Source: Parapedobacter tibetensis (GTDB lineage Bacteria > Bacteroidota > Bacteroidia > Sphingobacteriales > Sphingobacteriaceae). From it: a stretch of DNA of 64,000 bases. A program made the position numbers and the translations under genes. The stretch lies in the NCBI RefSeq assembly GCF_024643205.1, contig NZ_JAMKQJ010000009.1, positions 181,906-245,905 on the forward strand, written 5' to 3'. Of the stretch, positions 1 through 9,198 are shown piece by piece. The first letter of the stretch is position 1. Each line of letters starts with the position of its first letter. The notes below the pieces were generated by a model. It did not search any database. It saw nothing but the letters and a program-made list of their open reading frames with translations, and had not been told where the DNA came from.

Positions 1-1
1 C

Positions 2-3000
2 GGTGCCGGCATCATGATTCAATTGCCCCATGAATTTCTTTGGGAAGAATGCATATCACTTGGTATCCAGCTAAATGAACCTGGCTACTATGGTACCGGA
101 ATGGCATTTTTGCCAAAAAACGCAGAAGCGAACCGCATCTGCCGCAAGCTTATCCAAAGCGCAACCGAAGATAGGGGGATGGAATTCCTTGGTTTCCGGC
201 GTGTGCCTGTAAATGCCGAAGGTATTGGCAGTACGGCGCTGAGCGTGGAACCGGAAATCGTCCAATTTTTCGTTTCGCGGCCAACCGAAATTACTACAAC
301 AGAAGATTTTGAACGTAAGCTCTTTGTGCTGAGGCGGCTCATCGCTAAAAAAGTGCGGGAGACCGCTGCGCTCGCTGAAGAACTGTACATCGCATCCTTA
401 TCATGCAAAGTGGTGATATACAAAGGGCAGTTGACCACTTACCAAGTTGGCACGTATTTCCCCGACCTTTCGGATGAAAGGGTGGTGTCTGCCTTTGGCT
501 TGGTACACTCCCGCTTTTCTACCAATACATTCCCATCGTGGCAATTGGCCCAACCTTTCCGGATGTTGGCACACAATGGCGAAATCAACACCTTGACGGG
601 GAACCTCAATTGGTTTTATGCGGGTTTACGCTCATTGTCTTCGCCATACTTTACCGAAGAGGAGTTGGAACTGCTGCTTCCTGTGGTGGACGGTCACCAA
701 TCGGACTCGGCATGTTTGGATAACGTGGCCGAGCTGCTACTGCACAGTGGACGCAGCATCGCGCATGTGATGCTCATGATGGTGCCCGAAGCATGGGATG
801 GAAACAACCAGATGGAGCCACTCAAAAAGGCTTTCTATGAATATCATGCCACATTGATGGAGCCTTGGGATGGTCCAGCGGCACTCTGCTTCACCGATGG
901 CAAGACCATCGGCGCGATGCTGGATAGAAACGGCCTCAGGCCATTGCGGTTTGCAGTCACTTCAGACAACCGCGTCATTGTGGCATCAGAAGCCGGAGCC
1001 CTGCCCGTAGACGAAAACCTCATCATCAAAAAAGGACGCCAACAGCCTGGAAAAATCTTGCTTATCGACATGGAGAAAGGCGAAATCCTTTCGGATGAGC
1101 AAGTAAAAGGTGAGCTTTCCAGCAGGCAGCCGTACAATGACTGGCTGCACCAATACAAAATCCGTATGGAGGAGCTAGCCGAACCTCGGGTTACGTTTAC
1201 TTATCTTTCCAAAGAATCGGTATTCAAATACCAACAAATATTTGGCTACTCAAGGGAAGATGTGGAAGGCATCCTCACCCCAATGGCGCTCGATGGCAAG
1301 GAACCTATAGGCTCCATGGGGACAGATGTTCCGCTGGCTGTACTCTCCAACCATCCGCAGCACCTATCAAGCTATTTCAAGCAATTTTTCGCGCAAGTTA
1401 CAAATCCACCCATCGACCCCATCCGGGAACGTTTGGTGATGAGCCTTGCCACCTTTATCGGCAACGCGGGAAATATCCTCGATGAAGATAAAATGCACTG
1501 CCATTGCGTGGCCCTTGAACATCCCATATTGACCAGCAGGGAACTTGAAAAACTCCGTAGCATAGATACTGGAGTGTTTCAGGCCAAGACGTTGCAATGC
1601 TATTTCAACGCCAACGGCAAACCTGGATCGCTCGAAGAAGGGCTGACCCGACTGTGCCGTTATGCCGAGGACGCCGTGAAGGATGGGTTTGAGGTAATCA
1701 TCCTTTCCGACCGTGCCATCGATTCGCAACATGCAGCCATACCATCGTTACTGGCCGTATCGGCCGTACACCACCACCTCATCAAAACTGGGCACCGTGG
1801 TGCCGTGGGTCTCGTGGTAGAGGGTGGCGATGTATGGGAAGTGCATCATTTTGCTTGCCTGCTTGCCTTTGGTGCTACAGCCATCAACCCGTATATGGCG
1901 CTGGCTACCATCCGCACGCTCAAGGAGCAGAAGGTACTTGAAACCGATTTGAACTGGCCTCAATTGGCCAAAAACTACGTAAAGGCCGTATGCGGGGGTT
2001 TGCTTAAGATTTTCTCGAAAATGGGCATTTCCACCTTGCAGTCGTACCACGGCGCTCAGATATTTGAGGTGCTGGGCATCAATAAAGACGTGGTAGATCT
2101 ATATTTCTGTGGTGCGGTATCCCGCATCGGCGGCTTGGGCCTCGACGATATCGCCCGGGAAGTGCTGAGCAAGCATAACCGTGGTTTTACCAGCTCGCGT
2201 AATGCCAAGGATCTATTGCCTGAAGGGGGAATATACCAATGGAAAAGAAGGGGCGAAGCACACCTGTTCAACCCGCAGACGGTGCATCTCCTGCAGCAGG
2301 CATGCCGCACGGGTGACTATGAGACCTACAAGAAATATGCGGCGCTCATCAATAATCAAAAAGAGCGCATGTATACGCTACGCGGGTTACTTGATTTCGC
2401 GAGGCACCGTACTCCCCTACCCCTTGAGGAGGTGGAGCCAGCCGAAAACATCATGAAGCGTTTCGCCACGGGTGCCATGTCATTCGGATCCATATCCCAT
2501 GAAGCGCACAGCACCCTGGCCATTGCCATGAACCGCATCGGCGGTAAAAGCAATACCGGCGAGGGTGGCGAAGATGAAATCCGCTTTAAGCCATTAGCCA
2601 ATGGCGATTCAATGCGTTCGGCCATCAAGCAAATCGCTTCAGGCCGATTTGGCGTGACATCAAACTACCTCACGCAGGCTGATGAATTGCAAATCAAGAT
2701 GGCCCAGGGTGCAAAGCCCGGTGAGGGCGGCCAATTGCCGGGCCATAAGGTAGACGATTGGATTGCCAAGGTGCGGCATTCTACCCCGGGTGTGGGGCTG
2801 ATATCTCCGCCACCACACCATGATATTTATTCCATCGAAGATTTGTCGCAACTTATTTTCGACCTGAAAAACGCTAACCGCGAGGCCCGGATAAACGTGA
2901 AACTGGTATCAAAGGCCGGCGTGGGTACCATTGCCGCTGGAGTGGCTAAGGCACATGCTGATGTCATCCTTATTGCCGGGTATGATGGTGGTACCGGAGC

Positions 3001-4330
3001 TTCACCTGTCAGCTCCATCAAACATGCGGGGTTGCCTTGGGAATTGGGCTTGGCGGAATCGCATCAAACCTTGGTCAAAAACAAGCTCCGCAGCCGTGTG
3101 GTGTTGCAAACTGACGGGCAGCTCAAAACAGGCCGGGATATCGCTATCGCCACGTTATTGGGCGCTGAGGAGTGGGGCGTAGCTACCGCGGCTTTGGTGG
3201 CAGGAGGATGCATCATGATGCGTAAATGCCATTTGAACACCTGCCCTGTAGGTGTGGCTACGCAAGATCCTGAACTCCGTAAATTGTTTACCGGTAAGCC
3301 GGAAGATATTGTCAACTTGTTTAAGTTCCTTGCTGAGGAATTGCGCGAAATCATGGCTGAGCTGGGTTTCCGCACCATCAATGAAATGGTAGGACGGGCC
3401 CAGTTTCTCAAAAAACGGGAAGATATAAACCATTGGAAAGTCGACAAACTTGACCTTTCGGGCATTCTCTATGTGGCACACAGCGATAGCGGTGAAACGC
3501 TGTACCAAACCGAGCAGCAGGACCATGGCATGGACATGATCTTGGACTGGGGCTTGCTGAAGCAGGCCCGCAAGGCACTGGACAGCAAAACTCCTGTATT
3601 CGGCGCGTTCAATGTGAAAAACACGGACCGTACCATCGGTACCTTGCTATCCAATGAGATATCCAAAATATATGGTGGCGAGGGTCTTCCAGACAATACC
3701 ATTAACTACAAATTCACCGGTTCGGCCGGGCAGAGTTTTGGTGCATTTGCGGCCAAAGGACTATCTTTTGAGTTGCAAGGAGAGGCCAACGACTATGTAG
3801 GAAAGGGTCTCTCCGGTGCGCAATTGGCGATATATCCCGCTGAAGACAGTCCATTGGTGCCACATGAAAACATCATCATCGGAAACGTGGCCTTATATGG
3901 AGCTACATCTGGCCATCTCTTTGTATGTGGCCAGGCAGGCGAACGATTTGCCGTGCGTAACTCCGGAGCGACCGCTGTGGTGGAGGGTGTGGGCGACCAC
4001 GGCTGCGAGTACATGACTGGTGGACGGGCGTTGATACTTGGTGCGACGGGCCGCAATTTTGCTGCAGGCATGAGCGGGGGCATCGCATGGGTATATGACA
4101 TGGAAGGCACATTCAGGAGCAACTGCAACACCGAAATGGTAGACCTTGATCCATTGGAAACCGAAGATGAAACCGCCATCATTGCCTTGCTCAAACGGCA
4201 TATCCACCTCACAGGAAGCAAGCGTGCCACCCATATCCTTAAACACTGGAAAACGGAGAAGGCTTGTTTCATCAAGGTATTCCCGAGGGAATATAAAAAT
4301 GTGTTGCAGTCAAAATTAGTAGAAGCATAA
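2..4330 (+). CDS. gltB: Glutamate synthase large subunit, 5' end cut by window
   Basis: Large subunit of NADPH glutamate synthase: it releases ammonia from glutamine and uses it for reductive amination of 2-oxoglutarate on FMN, giving two glutamates. The reading frame is open to the window edge and begins GAGIMIQLPHEF, an internal motif of the class II amidotransferase domain. The catalytic N-terminal Cys and some tens of residues therefore lie outside. After the amidotransferase part come the central domain, the FMN-binding synthase domain, and a C-terminal GXGXG beta-helix. The [3Fe-4S] ligands are visible as C-x5-C-x4-C in GGCIMMRKCHLNTCPVGVA (about codon 1065). gltD follows after 22 bp, so the two are co-transcribed. 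The remaining length (about 1440 residues) fits a full-length protein of about 1500. Confidence 0.97.
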   Translation, partial: GAGIMIQLPHEFLWEECISLGIQLNEPGYYGTGMAFLPKNAEANRICRKLIQSATEDRGMEFLGFRRVPVNAEGIGSTALSVEPEIVQFFVSRPTEITTTEDFERKLFVLRRLIAKKVRETAALAEELYIASLSCKVVIYKGQLTTYQVGTYFPDLSDERVVSAFGLVHSRFSTNTFPSWQLAQPFRMLAHNGEINTLTGNLNWFYAGLRSLSSPYFTEEELELLLPVVDGHQSDSACLDNVAELLLHSGRSIAHVMLMMVPEAWDGNNQMEPLKKAFYEYHATLMEPWDGPAALCFTDGKTIGAMLDRNGLRPLRFAVTSDNRVIVASEAGALPVDENLIIKKGRQQPGKILLIDMEKGEILSDEQVKGELSSRQPYNDWLHQYKIRMEELAEPRVTFTYLSKESVFKYQQIFGYSREDVEGILTPMALDGKEPIGSMGTDVPLAVLSNHPQHLSSYFKQFFAQVTNPPIDPIRERLVMSLATFIGNAGNILDEDKMHCHCVALEHPILTSRELEKLRSIDTGVFQAKTLQCYFNANGKPGSLEEGLTRLCRYAEDAVKDGFEVIILSDRAIDSQHAAIPSLLAVSAVHHHLIKTGHRGAVGLVVEGGDVWEVHHFACLLAFGATAINPYMALATIRTLKEQKVLETDLNWPQLAKNYVKAVCGGLLKIFSKMGISTLQSYHGAQIFEVLGINKDVVDLYFCGAVSRIGGLGLDDIAREVLSKHNRGFTSSRNAKDLLPEGGIYQWKRRGEAHLFNPQTVHLLQQACRTGDYETYKKYAALINNQKERMYTLRGLLDFARHRTPLPLEEVEPAENIMKRFATGAMSFGSISHEAHSTLAIAMNRIGGKSNTGEGGEDEIRFKPLANGDSMRSAIKQIASGRFGVTSNYLTQADELQIKMAQGAKPGEGGQLPGHKVDDWIAKVRHSTPGVGLISPPPHHDIYSIEDLSQLIFDLKNANREARINVKLVSKAGVGTIAAGVAKAHADVILIAGYDGGTGASPVSSIKHAGLPWELGLAESHQTLVKNKLRSRVVLQTDGQLKTGRDIAIATLLGAEEWGVATAALVAGGCIMMRKCHLNTCPVGVATQDPELRKLFTGKPEDIVNLFKFLAEELREIMAELGFRTINEMVGRAQFLKKREDINHWKVDKLDLSGILYVAHSDSGETLYQTEQQDHGMDMILDWGLLKQARKALDSKTPVFGAFNVKNTDRTIGTLLSNEISKIYGGEGLPDNTINYKFTGSAGQSFGAFAAKGLSFELQGEANDYVGKGLSGAQLAIYPAEDSPLVPHENIIIGNVALYGATSGHLFVCGQAGERFAVRNSGATAVVEGVGDHGCEYMTGGRALILGATGRNFAAGMSGGIAWVYDMEGTFRSNCNTEMVDLDPLETEDETAIIALLKRHIHLTGSKRATHILKHWKTEKACFIKVFPREYKNVLQSKLVEA

Positions 4331-4352
4331 ACAATTATATAGCGAGATAAAG

Positions 4353-5819
4353 ATGGGAAAACCAACTGGCTTTAAGGAATTTGAAAGGGTCCTCCCAAAG
4401 AAGGATACCGTGGCTAACCGGAAAAAAACATACGATGAGTTTGTGCAACCTTACAGTGATGAGGAACTGAACAAGCAAGCGGCCCGGTGTATGGACTGCG
4501 GTATACCGTTTTGCCACTCAGGTTGCCCGCTTGGCAACGTGATTCCTGAATTCAATGATGCCATATATGATGGGAAATGGGAAGAGGCTTATCGGATACT
4601 GGTATCTACCAATAATTTCCCCGAATTTACGGGGAGGATATGCCCCGCGCCATGCGAAGCAGCCTGCGTACTAGGCATCAACCGCCCACCCGTGGCCATT
4701 GAGGAGATTGAAAAACACATCATCGAAATTGCGTTTAAACGGGAGTTTGTAAAAGCACGGCCTACACACCTGAAAACCGGAAAACGCATTGCGGTGGTAG
4801 GAAGTGGCCCTGCTGGCCTAGCCGCAGCGGCCCAATTAATCAAGGTGGGCCATGAAGTAACCGTATATGAACGGGACGACAAGCCCGGAGGCCTGCTTCG
4901 CTATGGAATTCCGGATTTCAAACTGGAGAAGTGGGTCATAGACCGCCGGATAACATTGATGGAAGAAGAAGGCGTAGTATTCCGATGCAACGCCGAAGTA
5001 GGGAAAAACGTGCCGACTAGTGAGCTCCAAGCCTATGATGCCGTGGTGCTAGCGGGGGGGTCTACTATCCCCCGTAACCTTAACATCCCGGGAAGGGAAC
5101 TGAAAGGGGTACATTTTGCGATGGAATTCCTGAAACAACAAAACAAACGTGTGGGTAACTTGCCTTTTGACGAGGAAGATATCCTAGCCAATGGTAAAAA
5201 CGTATTGGTCATCGGTGGTGGTGATACCGGATCAGACTGCGTGGGCACATCAAACCGACATGGCGCCAAATCGGTTACTCAGTTTGAGCTGATGCCTCAG
5301 CCTCCCAAGGACCGTACCCAAGCCATGCCCTGGCCTACCTATCCGATGTTGCTCAAGACAACCACCTCGCATGAGGAAGGCTGCCAACGATATTGGAGTA
5401 TCAGCACCAAGGAATTTATTGGCGATGGTAAGGGGAACCTTAAAGGCGCCCGTGTGGTCGACCTGGAATGGGAGCTTGACCAATTGGGCCGTCCGGTGAA
5501 ATTCAAGGAGGTGGAGGGCTCTGAACGTGAACTCCCTTGTGAACTGGTGCTACTGGCCATGGGTTTCTTACACCCGCAACGTGATGGACTTCTACAGCAA
5601 CTGGGCGTAGAACTAGACGAACGAGGCAACGTGCGCGCCAACGAAGGAGACTACCAATCTTCTTCAGCACGGATTTTCGCAGCCGGTGACATGCGCCGTG
5701 GGCAGTCGCTCGTCGTATGGGCGATCTCCGAAGGCCGTGAATGTGCACGCAAAGTGGATGAGTATCTGATGGGTTATTCCGAATTGGAAAGCAAGGATGC
5801 TATCTATGATTATGCGTGA
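4353..5819 (+). CDS. gltD: Glutamate synthase small subunit
   Basis: Small subunit (488 aa) that oxidises NADPH through FAD and passes electrons over iron-sulfur clusters to GltB. The N-terminal cluster domain has Cys groups in RCMDCGIPFCHSGCP (about residue 46) and TGRICPAPCEAAC (about 93). The FAD-binding Rossmann motif is VVGSGPAGLAAAA (about 146). The NADPH-binding motif is VIGGGDTGSD (about 290). C-terminal FAD contacts are in IFAAGDMRRGQSLVVWAI. Length is normal for the family. It is the second gene of a gltBD operon and is followed by an intrinsic terminator, so the operon probably ends here. Confidence 0.97.
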   Translation: MGKPTGFKEFERVLPKKDTVANRKKTYDEFVQPYSDEELNKQAARCMDCGIPFCHSGCPLGNVIPEFNDAIYDGKWEEAYRILVSTNNFPEFTGRICPAPCEAACVLGINRPPVAIEEIEKHIIEIAFKREFVKARPTHLKTGKRIAVVGSGPAGLAAAAQLIKVGHEVTVYERDDKPGGLLRYGIPDFKLEKWVIDRRITLMEEEGVVFRCNAEVGKNVPTSELQAYDAVVLAGGSTIPRNLNIPGRELKGVHFAMEFLKQQNKRVGNLPFDEEDILANGKNVLVIGGGDTGSDCVGTSNRHGAKSVTQFELMPQPPKDRTQAMPWPTYPMLLKTTTSHEEGCQRYWSISTKEFIGDGKGNLKGARVVDLEWELDQLGRPVKFKEVEGSERELPCELVLLAMGFLHPQRDGLLQQLGVELDERGNVRANEGDYQSSSARIFAAGDMRRGQSLVVWAISEGRECARKVDEYLMGYSELESKDAIYDYA

Positions 5820-5919
5820 TTTACCAAACCTCATCGGTTTTGCCGCATGGCTTCGCACACTTGTGTCGCCTCGGGCGGTAAATCTATGAAACGTACATTT
5901 TTTTTCTACCTATGAATAG

Positions 5920-5953
5920 AACGCTGGGATAATTCGGTTCCGGCGTTTTTTTT
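5920..5953 (+). terminator. Intrinsic terminator of gltBD
   Basis: A 10-bp stem (AACGCTGGGA with TTCCGGCGTT, two G-U pairs) closes an 8-nt loop and is followed by eight T residues. It lies 100 bp after the gltD stop. Its T tract overlaps the stop codon of the convergent EamA gene. Confidence 0.8.
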
Positions 5954-6878
5954 AGTGGGAGGTGAACCGGTTGTTCAACTTCCTTTTTTCCACTTGGAGC
6001 CGTACGATAGGATATATAAAAACCGCTGTCAGGATGATAATGGCCCCAGCATAAAAACCAATACTCATCACCTCCTTTTGACCAAAAAACAGCCATGCCA
6101 GCAAGATACCATATATAGGTTCCATATTGCTGGCCAACGCCACACGGAACGGACTGATCTCTTTCATGACGGATACCGCAGCAACATATGCACCTGATGT
6201 ACATACCGTGCCCAACAGCAGTAGATAAAGCAAGTCATTGCCAAGGAGCGTCATCCCATCATGACCGAAACCACCGGATGCGGCCATAAAAATTGAAATC
6301 CATACCCATGCGCCCAACATTTCATAGAAACTGATGATCGTAGCTCCGTTCTTCTTGATCAGTTTGGAATTGATGGTACCAAAGAGTGCGGCAGCCAATG
6401 CGGCCAACAGTCCCAGAATAATACCGCTTATGTATTGGCTTTCGAATTTGAAAATGAGATAGATACCTATGATAATGAATAGGCCAACGAGCACTTCCAT
6501 CTTGGATGTCCGCCGTTTGTAAAACAAAGGCTCAATGATGGCGGTAAATAGCGTAATGGACGATATACATACTAATGTAACCGATACCGTGGATACATTG
6601 ATGGACTCAAAAAAGAGCACCCAATGTAATCCCACCAACCCACCGGTGAGAAAAAAATTGATAAAGTCCTTCCTGCTCACGGCAAAGGATTGCCGTTTGC
6701 AGAAAAAATAGATTGCTAATGACATAAAGGCAATCAACACGCGGTACCATACCAAGTGGGTGGCTGAAATGGAAATAAGATTGCCCAGTATCCCCGTAAA
6801 ACCCCATACAATGACCGTGAGGTGGAGGATAAACAAATTGCGGCTGACCATAGAACTTCCCATATGGAGCGTATGCAT
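5952..6878 (-). CDS. EamA-family (DMT superfamily) membrane transporter
   Basis: A 308-aa integral membrane protein of the drug/metabolite transporter superfamily. It has about ten hydrophobic helices arranged as two EamA repeats; the first begins at LHLTVIVWGFTGILG and the second around LGLLAALAAALFGTINSKL. Substrate cannot be told from sequence; family members export amino acids, sugars or metabolites across the inner membrane. The start overlaps the lptG stop as TAATG, which suggests translational coupling. Alternative starts are Met6 and Met10. A tgt-lptG-eamA transcription unit is likely. The stop codon sits inside the T tract of the opposing gltBD terminator. Confidence 0.88.
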   Translation of the reverse strand: MHTLHMGSSMVSRNLFILHLTVIVWGFTGILGNLISISATHLVWYRVLIAFMSLAIYFFCKRQSFAVSRKDFINFFLTGGLVGLHWVLFFESINVSTVSVTLVCISSITLFTAIIEPLFYKRRTSKMEVLVGLFIIIGIYLIFKFESQYISGIILGLLAALAAALFGTINSKLIKKNGATIISFYEMLGAWVWISIFMAASGGFGHDGMTLLGNDLLYLLLLGTVCTSGAYVAAVSVMKEISPFRVALASNMEPIYGILLAWLFFGQKEVMSIGFYAGAIIILTAVFIYPIVRLQVEKRKLNNRFTSH

Positions 6879-7954
6879 TATTTTGGAGCCCGGTACAACA
6901 GATAGAATGCAAGCAGTCCAAAAACCACATTGGGGAAAAATACTGCAATAATGGGTGGAAGCCCACCCTTGAGCGAAAACATGGTAGAAAACTGGATGAA
7001 TACAATATAGGTAAAACTCAATGCAATACCAGCCCCTAAACTCAGGCCAATCCCTCCCCTCACTTTCTTAGATGAAAGAGCCACTCCCATCAAGGTAAGC
7101 ACATAAGCCGAGAGGGGATATACAAACCGTTTATACTTCTCCAGCAACAAATCAACCATCATGCCCGTGCCCCTTGTCTTTTCCTTTTCGATACGATCAT
7201 TCAGCTCAGACATGTTCATGGCTGTGAAGATATTATCGTATACTTCAAAATCACGCGGTTCCATATCCAATATGGTATCCCTGCTCGTGCCCTTAATCAT
7301 TTCTTCCTTCAAACCATCGATTTTTCGGACCGTGTAGTTTTCAATCCGCCAATGATTTTGAAGGGAATCCCAAGTGATACGTTCGGCCATCAGTTTCTCC
7401 ACCATGTTGTCACCTTCAAATATCTCCAACACAAAATTATATCCTACTTTTCGATTATTGTCAAAATTATCGATATAGACATAGCTATTGCTGTCAATCT
7501 GCATGTGCGTGGAGCTCTTTGTATTGTTTTCAACAGGTTTCACGTATACCCGTTCAAAACCTACCTTCAGTTTATTTGTACGGGGTATAATATAGATGTT
7601 GAAAGCAAATGTGACCACGAATATCAAACTTGCTGCGATGATATAGGGACGTAGCAGTCTGTTAAAACTCATTCCTCCGCTCAAGATGGGAACAATCTCC
7701 GTTTGGTCGGCCATCTTGGCGGTAAAGAAAATAACAGCGATGAAATTGATGAGTGGCGACAGAAAATTAAGATAAAAAGGGATGAACCCCGCATAATACT
7801 CAAACACAATCTTTGATAAAGGGGCCTTGTGTTTCATGAAGTCGTCCAATCGCTCAGATATATCGAAGATGACCATAACGACCGTGAAAATCGCCATGGT
7901 GAACATAAAGGTGCTCAGGTATTTCTTAATGATATATTTGTCAATGGTGTTCAT
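6878..7954 (-). CDS. lptG: LptF/LptG-family permease (YjgP/YjgQ)
   Basis: Inner-membrane permease of the lipopolysaccharide export machine (LptB2FG), which extracts LPS from the inner membrane and pushes it along the Lpt bridge. It is 358 aa from MNTIDKYIIKKYL; an in-frame extension of 21 codons upstream enters the tgt tail and does not look like the family. Six membrane segments are seen in the expected 3+3 layout, with a large periplasmic beta-jellyroll between roughly residues 100 and 265. The phrase LSPLINFIAVIFFTAKMADQTEIVPILSGGMS is typical of the family. Whether this copy is LptF or LptG cannot be decided from one sequence. It lies 20 bp after tgt. Confidence 0.9.
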   Translation of the reverse strand: MNTIDKYIIKKYLSTFMFTMAIFTVVMVIFDISERLDDFMKHKAPLSKIVFEYYAGFIPFYLNFLSPLINFIAVIFFTAKMADQTEIVPILSGGMSFNRLLRPYIIAASLIFVVTFAFNIYIIPRTNKLKVGFERVYVKPVENNTKSSTHMQIDSNSYVYIDNFDNNRKVGYNFVLEIFEGDNMVEKLMAERITWDSLQNHWRIENYTVRKIDGLKEEMIKGTSRDTILDMEPRDFEVYDNIFTAMNMSELNDRIEKEKTRGTGMMVDLLLEKYKRFVYPLSAYVLTLMGVALSSKKVRGGIGLSLGAGIALSFTYIVFIQFSTMFSLKGGLPPIIAVFFPNVVFGLLAFYLLYRAPK

Positions 7955-7974
7955 ATGTGATACAAACCTACCCC

Positions 7975-9105
7975 CTATAATTTTTCGCCCAATTGTTTGA
8001 CCATCTTGTTTTTCCATTCATGGAAATTGCCCGCTAAGATACGCTCACGGGCCTCTTTGACCAACCACAGGTAAAATTGCAAGTTATGCAGCGATGCAAT
8101 TTGTGCGCCAAGAATCTCTTGCGAGCGTATGAGATGTCTCAGATAGGCCTTGCTGTACACCTTATCGGTCAATAAATCGCTTTCGGCGTCTATGGGTGAA
8201 AAATCCGTTTCCCATTTCTTGTTCTTGATATTGATGATACCGTTCCGGGTAAATAGCATTCCGTTTCGCCCGTTTCGTGTAGGCATCACGCAGTCAAACA
8301 TATCAATCCCCAATGCGATGTTCTCCAAGATGTTAACCGGTGTACCCACCCCCATCAAATAACGTGGCTTTTCGGAGGGAAGTATATCACAAACAACTTC
8401 CGTCATGGCATACATTTCTTCTGCCGGCTCGCCAACCGAAAGGCCTCCAATCGCATTGCCATCGCGACCGAAAGACGCAATGGTTTCAGCTGATTTTTCC
8501 CGCAAATCGCGGTATACGGACCCTTGAACAATTGGAAACAAGGTCTGTTCGTAACCATATAGTGGTTCCGTGCCATCAAACCGGTCGCAGCATCGCTTAA
8601 GCCAGCGGTGCGTCATATCCAAAGATCGCTTAGCATACCGATAATCACAAGGATAAGGGGTACACTCGTCAAAAGCCATCACAATATCGGCTCCTATGAT
8701 GCGTTGGGTATCCATCACGTTTTCGGGTGTAAAAAGGTGCTTGGAGCCATCGATATGCGAACGGAAGGTTACTCCTTCCTCCTTGATTTTGCGCACCTCC
8801 GTGAGCGAATAGACCTGATACCCCCCACTATCGGTAAGTATTGGTTTTTCCCATGCATTGAATCGATGCAATCCTCCGGCTCGCTGCAGCACATCCAAGC
8901 CCGGCCGTAGGTACAGGTGATAAGTATTGCCCAAAATAATTTGGGCCTTGATATCGTTCACCAATTCATGTTGGTGCACAGCCTTAACCGTTCCCGCGGT
9001 ACCCACGGGCATAAAGATAGGTGTCGCTATCGCACCGTGCGCAGTCTCTATAATACCTGCCCGTGCCTTTGATTGGTTGTCTTTTGCCTGAAGGGTAAAT
9101 CTCAT
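7975..9105 (-). CDS. tgt: Queuine tRNA-ribosyltransferase
   Basis: Exchanges guanine-34 of GUN-anticodon tRNAs for the queuosine precursor preQ1. It is 376 aa from MRFTLQAKDNQSKARAG; the longer frame upstream has no family similarity. The TIM-barrel landmarks are present: DSGGYQVYSL with the general-base Asp, GGLSVGEP, and FDCVMPTRNGRNG with the nucleophilic Asp. The structural zinc site is not canonical. Where most bacterial enzymes have C-x-C-x2-C, this one has S-D-L-L-T-D, and only the His of SLHNLQFY remains. It is the first gene of a tgt-lptG-eamA unit, divergent from the glycosyltransferase gene. Confidence 0.96.
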   Translation of the reverse strand: MRFTLQAKDNQSKARAGIIETAHGAIATPIFMPVGTAGTVKAVHQHELVNDIKAQIILGNTYHLYLRPGLDVLQRAGGLHRFNAWEKPILTDSGGYQVYSLTEVRKIKEEGVTFRSHIDGSKHLFTPENVMDTQRIIGADIVMAFDECTPYPCDYRYAKRSLDMTHRWLKRCCDRFDGTEPLYGYEQTLFPIVQGSVYRDLREKSAETIASFGRDGNAIGGLSVGEPAEEMYAMTEVVCDILPSEKPRYLMGVGTPVNILENIALGIDMFDCVMPTRNGRNGMLFTRNGIINIKNKKWETDFSPIDAESDLLTDKVYSKAYLRHLIRSQEILGAQIASLHNLQFYLWLVKEARERILAGNFHEWKNKMVKQLGEKL

Positions 9106-9181
9106 TCCGTATCGTGTGGCGCAAAAATAGCAAAACAAAAGGATAGGAATGCACCCATGCATGATTTTAAAATTAACCTAT

Positions 9182-9189
9182 TATCTTTG
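9182..9189 (+). promoter_or_regulatory. Promoter -7 box of the glycosyltransferase gene
   Basis: TATCTTTG is an exact match to the Bacteroidota -7 element TAnnTTTG. The Met codon chosen for the gene starts only 9 bp downstream, so the transcript should have almost no leader. No convincing -33 TTG is seen at the usual distance. Confidence 0.55.
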
Positions 9190-9198
9190 GCAGCAGAT

